NCBI RefSeq assembly: GCF_019186805.1
Contig: NZ_CP066783.1
Span: forward strand, 3,299,501 to 3,363,500
Length of the DNA stretch: 64,000 bases
DNA from: Comamonas fluminis
GTDB lineage: Bacteria > Pseudomonadota > Gammaproteobacteria > Burkholderiales > Burkholderiaceae_C
Direction of reading: 5' to 3'
Shown here piece after piece: positions 62,529 to 64,000 of this stretch (position 1 is the first letter of the stretch; each line of letters starts with the position of its first letter). The notes beneath the pieces were generated by a model. That model was not told where the DNA came from. It was given only the letters and a program-made list of their open reading frames with translations, and searched no databases. The position numbers and the translations under genes were made by a program.

Positions 62529-63392
62529 ATGAGCACCGCCCGCTACCGAGCCTTTATCGCCGTGGCCCAGCAAGGAAGTCTGAGCGCTGCCGCACGTTCT
62601 CTGGGCCTGAGCCAGCCCACGATATCGAGCCAGATCGCCACGCTGGAGCGACAAAGCCAGATTGAGCTGTTTCACCGTCAGGGCTACCGCATGAGCCTGA
62701 CCAGTGCGGGGCACAAGCTGATGACGCTGGCGCAGAAGCTGCTGGCTCTGGAGTCGGAAGCCGAGTTCTTTCTGCGCGACTCCGGCAAGCTCCATCAAGG
62801 GGAACTCAAGATCGGCGCCGTGGGGCCGTTTCATGTCATCGAAATGGTGGCGGCCTACCGTGCGCTGCATCCTGGAATGCAGCTGTCGATTCGCATGGGC
62901 AACTCGCAGCAGGTGCTGCATGACCTGGAGAACTACAGCACCGATGTGGCCGTGCTGGCGGGCCTGTACGAACGCCCGGAACTGGTGGCCCGCGAATATG
63001 CACGCCACTCCATCATCTTGTTCGCCCATGTGGACCACCCGCTGGCGCAGCGCGAGCAAATCGACATTGCAGCCCTGCACAACCAGGCATTGCTGCTGCG
63101 CGAACGAGGCTCCACCACGCGCACAGCCATGGAAAAAGCACTGGCAGCCGCCAGCGTGAAACCACAACTGAATCTGGAAATTGGCAGCCGCGAAGCCATA
63201 CGCGAAGCCGTGGCACGCGGCCTGGGCATTGGTGCGGTGTCAGAGGCTGAATTCATTCCCGATGCCCGCTTCAGGCCGATTCGCATTGCGGGCGACCCGG
63301 CCAGCACCACGACCTATGTCTATTGCATGAAGGAGCGCAGCGACAGCTTGCTGGTGCGCTCGTTCTGGGAAGCGATTGAGGACAGAAATTAA
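62529..63392 (+). CDS. LysR family regulator of the phosphonate locus
   Basis: 287 residues. The N-terminal HTH (RYRAFIAVAQQGSLSAAARS, then SQPTISSQIATLE) and a LysR substrate domain (about 90-287) are complete. It is divergent from phnD and belongs by context with the LysR regulators that accompany aminoethylphosphonate catabolism genes. It likely activates phnDCE, the dehydrogenase gene and phnX in response to a phosphonate or phosphonoacetaldehyde. Ligand not known. Confidence 0.93.
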   Translation: MSTARYRAFIAVAQQGSLSAAARSLGLSQPTISSQIATLERQSQIELFHRQGYRMSLTSAGHKLMTLAQKLLALESEAEFFLRDSGKLHQGELKIGAVGPFHVIEMVAAYRALHPGMQLSIRMGNSQQVLHDLENYSTDVAVLAGLYERPELVAREYARHSIILFAHVDHPLAQREQIDIAALHNQALLLRERGSTTRTAMEKALAAASVKPQLNLEIGSREAIREAVARGLGIGAVSEAEFIPDARFRPIRIAGDPASTTTYVYCMKERSDSLLVRSFWEAIEDRN

Positions 63393-63416
63393 AGGCAGAT
63401 ACCTTGCTCTGAACAA

Positions 63417-63956
63417 TCAGTCGTCGTCCAACTCTTCATCCTCGGAAGGCTCCAGACCGCGAATGAACTCGGCGAAGTTATCGGCCACATAGCTGATCTC
63501 GTAATTCGACTCCTGATTGACCGACACCACGCAGGGCTCACCGTCAGGGCCGCAATCCGAATAGTCCAGAAAAATCATCTGGTGACCGGCGCTGATGGTG
63601 TCGGCAATCGCAATGCCAATCTCTGGATAACGCCATTCTTCAATCCAGAACTTAGCACCCCGGCTTCCGCACAGCGAATAGGGTTTGCTGCGATCAATGC
63701 CAAAGATACTTTCCACGGAAAACGCCGCAGTCGTCCAGTCCCGGCGCAAAGCATTGGGGTAGCAATTGCGTGCCAAGATGCCGCCATTGCGCAGCTGAAT
63801 CAGCGATTTGTAGGCACCTGGCAGGCGAAAACCCAGCTCGGTCTCGATCGCCGCAAAATCCTCGGTCGTTGGAGTGGCTCCGGTGTATTGGCTCAGCGAA
63901 TATTCGCTGTCATCCCACAGGCCCGCCAGATCTTGCGCGCTGAACTTGGCATCCAC
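63417..63956 (-). CDS. SMI1/KNR4 (SUKH) family protein
   Basis: At least 179 residues. The SUKH-fold signature is clear: FAAIETELGFRLPGAYKSLIQ (starting near residue 34), NGGILARNCYP, then GIDRSKPYSLCG and the acidic ISAGHQMIFLDYSDCGPDGE. It ends in a run of acidic residues. The listed start is a GTG at 63956, but the frame stays open to the window edge with no stop, so the gene may begin further right. Many SUKH proteins are immunity proteins against contact-dependent toxins; no toxin is visible in the window. Confidence 0.85.
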   Translation of the reverse strand: MDAKFSAQDLAGLWDDSEYSLSQYTGATPTTEDFAAIETELGFRLPGAYKSLIQLRNGGILARNCYPNALRRDWTTAAFSVESIFGIDRSKPYSLCGSRGAKFWIEEWRYPEIGIAIADTISAGHQMIFLDYSDCGPDGEPCVVSVNQESNYEISYVADNFAEFIRGLEPSEDEELDDD

Positions 63957-64000
63957 AGGTGTTTTGCTGCGCGCCGATCTTCGCTGGGCTTCAAAGCTTT

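Noticed and set aside
62382..63167. Upstream extension of phnD to a 553-residue protein
   Set aside because: The extension lies antisense to the LysR gene, and AAAGGA plus a signal peptide mark the start at 62381.

Overview
The window looks like the chromosome of a Comamonas-like member of the Comamonadaceae (Betaproteobacteria). The grounds are the high-GC housekeeping genes, the mdh-tam-citE-acnB / gntR-sdhCDAB-sdhE-gltA arrangement, Bug/TctC-type solute receptors, a Neisseria/Comamonas-type porin, and short intergenic motifs (core AAGCGCCAGCAGCT) that I recognise as common in this family. The genus call is inference from content, not from a search.

Layout. 1-1202: N-terminal part of acnA (minus). 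1348-18100: a surface-adhesin island between the two aconitase genes. It holds a trimeric autotransporter adhesin of about 3,880 residues (minus, start at 15993). Downstream of it are two DUF2827 genes and a small exported four-cysteine protein. Upstream, on the other strand, are a DUF4019 protein and a third DUF2827 gene. Most of the adhesin is two stalks built from 61 units of 96 bp and 13 units of 75 bp, about 60% Ser/Thr. The divergent promoter region (16000-16474) is very AT-rich.

18256-30546: a TCA-cycle supercluster. The minus arm is mdh, tam, a CitE-like lyase, an exported basic protein and acnB. The plus arm is gntR, sdhC, sdhD, sdhA, sdhB, sdhE and gltA. A perfect 12-bp palindrome between mdh and gntR is the likely GntR operator. 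30763-33183: a quinone oxidoreductase and an RhlE-type RNA helicase. 33239-38068: a 1,609-residue DUF4011/SF1-helicase/Vsr-like protein resembling the Hhe anti-phage protein. 38247-41486: a MerR regulator, a VIT/vWA protein and an XRE regulator. 41567-45592: glycerate kinase, a GntP-type permease and a GlxA-type AraC regulator. 45767-50172: a membrane protein, glutathione-dependent formaldehyde oxidation (frmA, fghA) and a porin.

50533-56578: a catabolic operon (intradiol dioxygenase, SDR, BKACE enzyme, MDR reductase, cupin, tricarboxylate-type receptor) with a convergent LacI regulator. Two matching LacI-type operators lie 99 bp apart in front of the operon. 56647-57561: a DUF4375 protein and a 56-residue membrane protein. 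57642-63392: a phosphonate locus (phnD, phnC, phnE, a phosphonate-type Fe-alcohol dehydrogenase, phnX) with a divergent LysR regulator. The gene content fits use of 2-hydroxyethylphosphonate through phosphonoacetaldehyde. 63417-63956: an SMI1/KNR4 protein whose frame runs to the window edge.

The strongest candidate for an undescribed system is the adhesin with its three DUF2827 proteins. These have GT-B-like C-terminal features and may glycosylate the Ser/Thr-rich stalk. Long stretches of the stalk were duplicated so recently that two adjacent 1,344-bp blocks differ at one base. I saw no rRNA, tRNA, insertion sequence, CRISPR array or replication origin.
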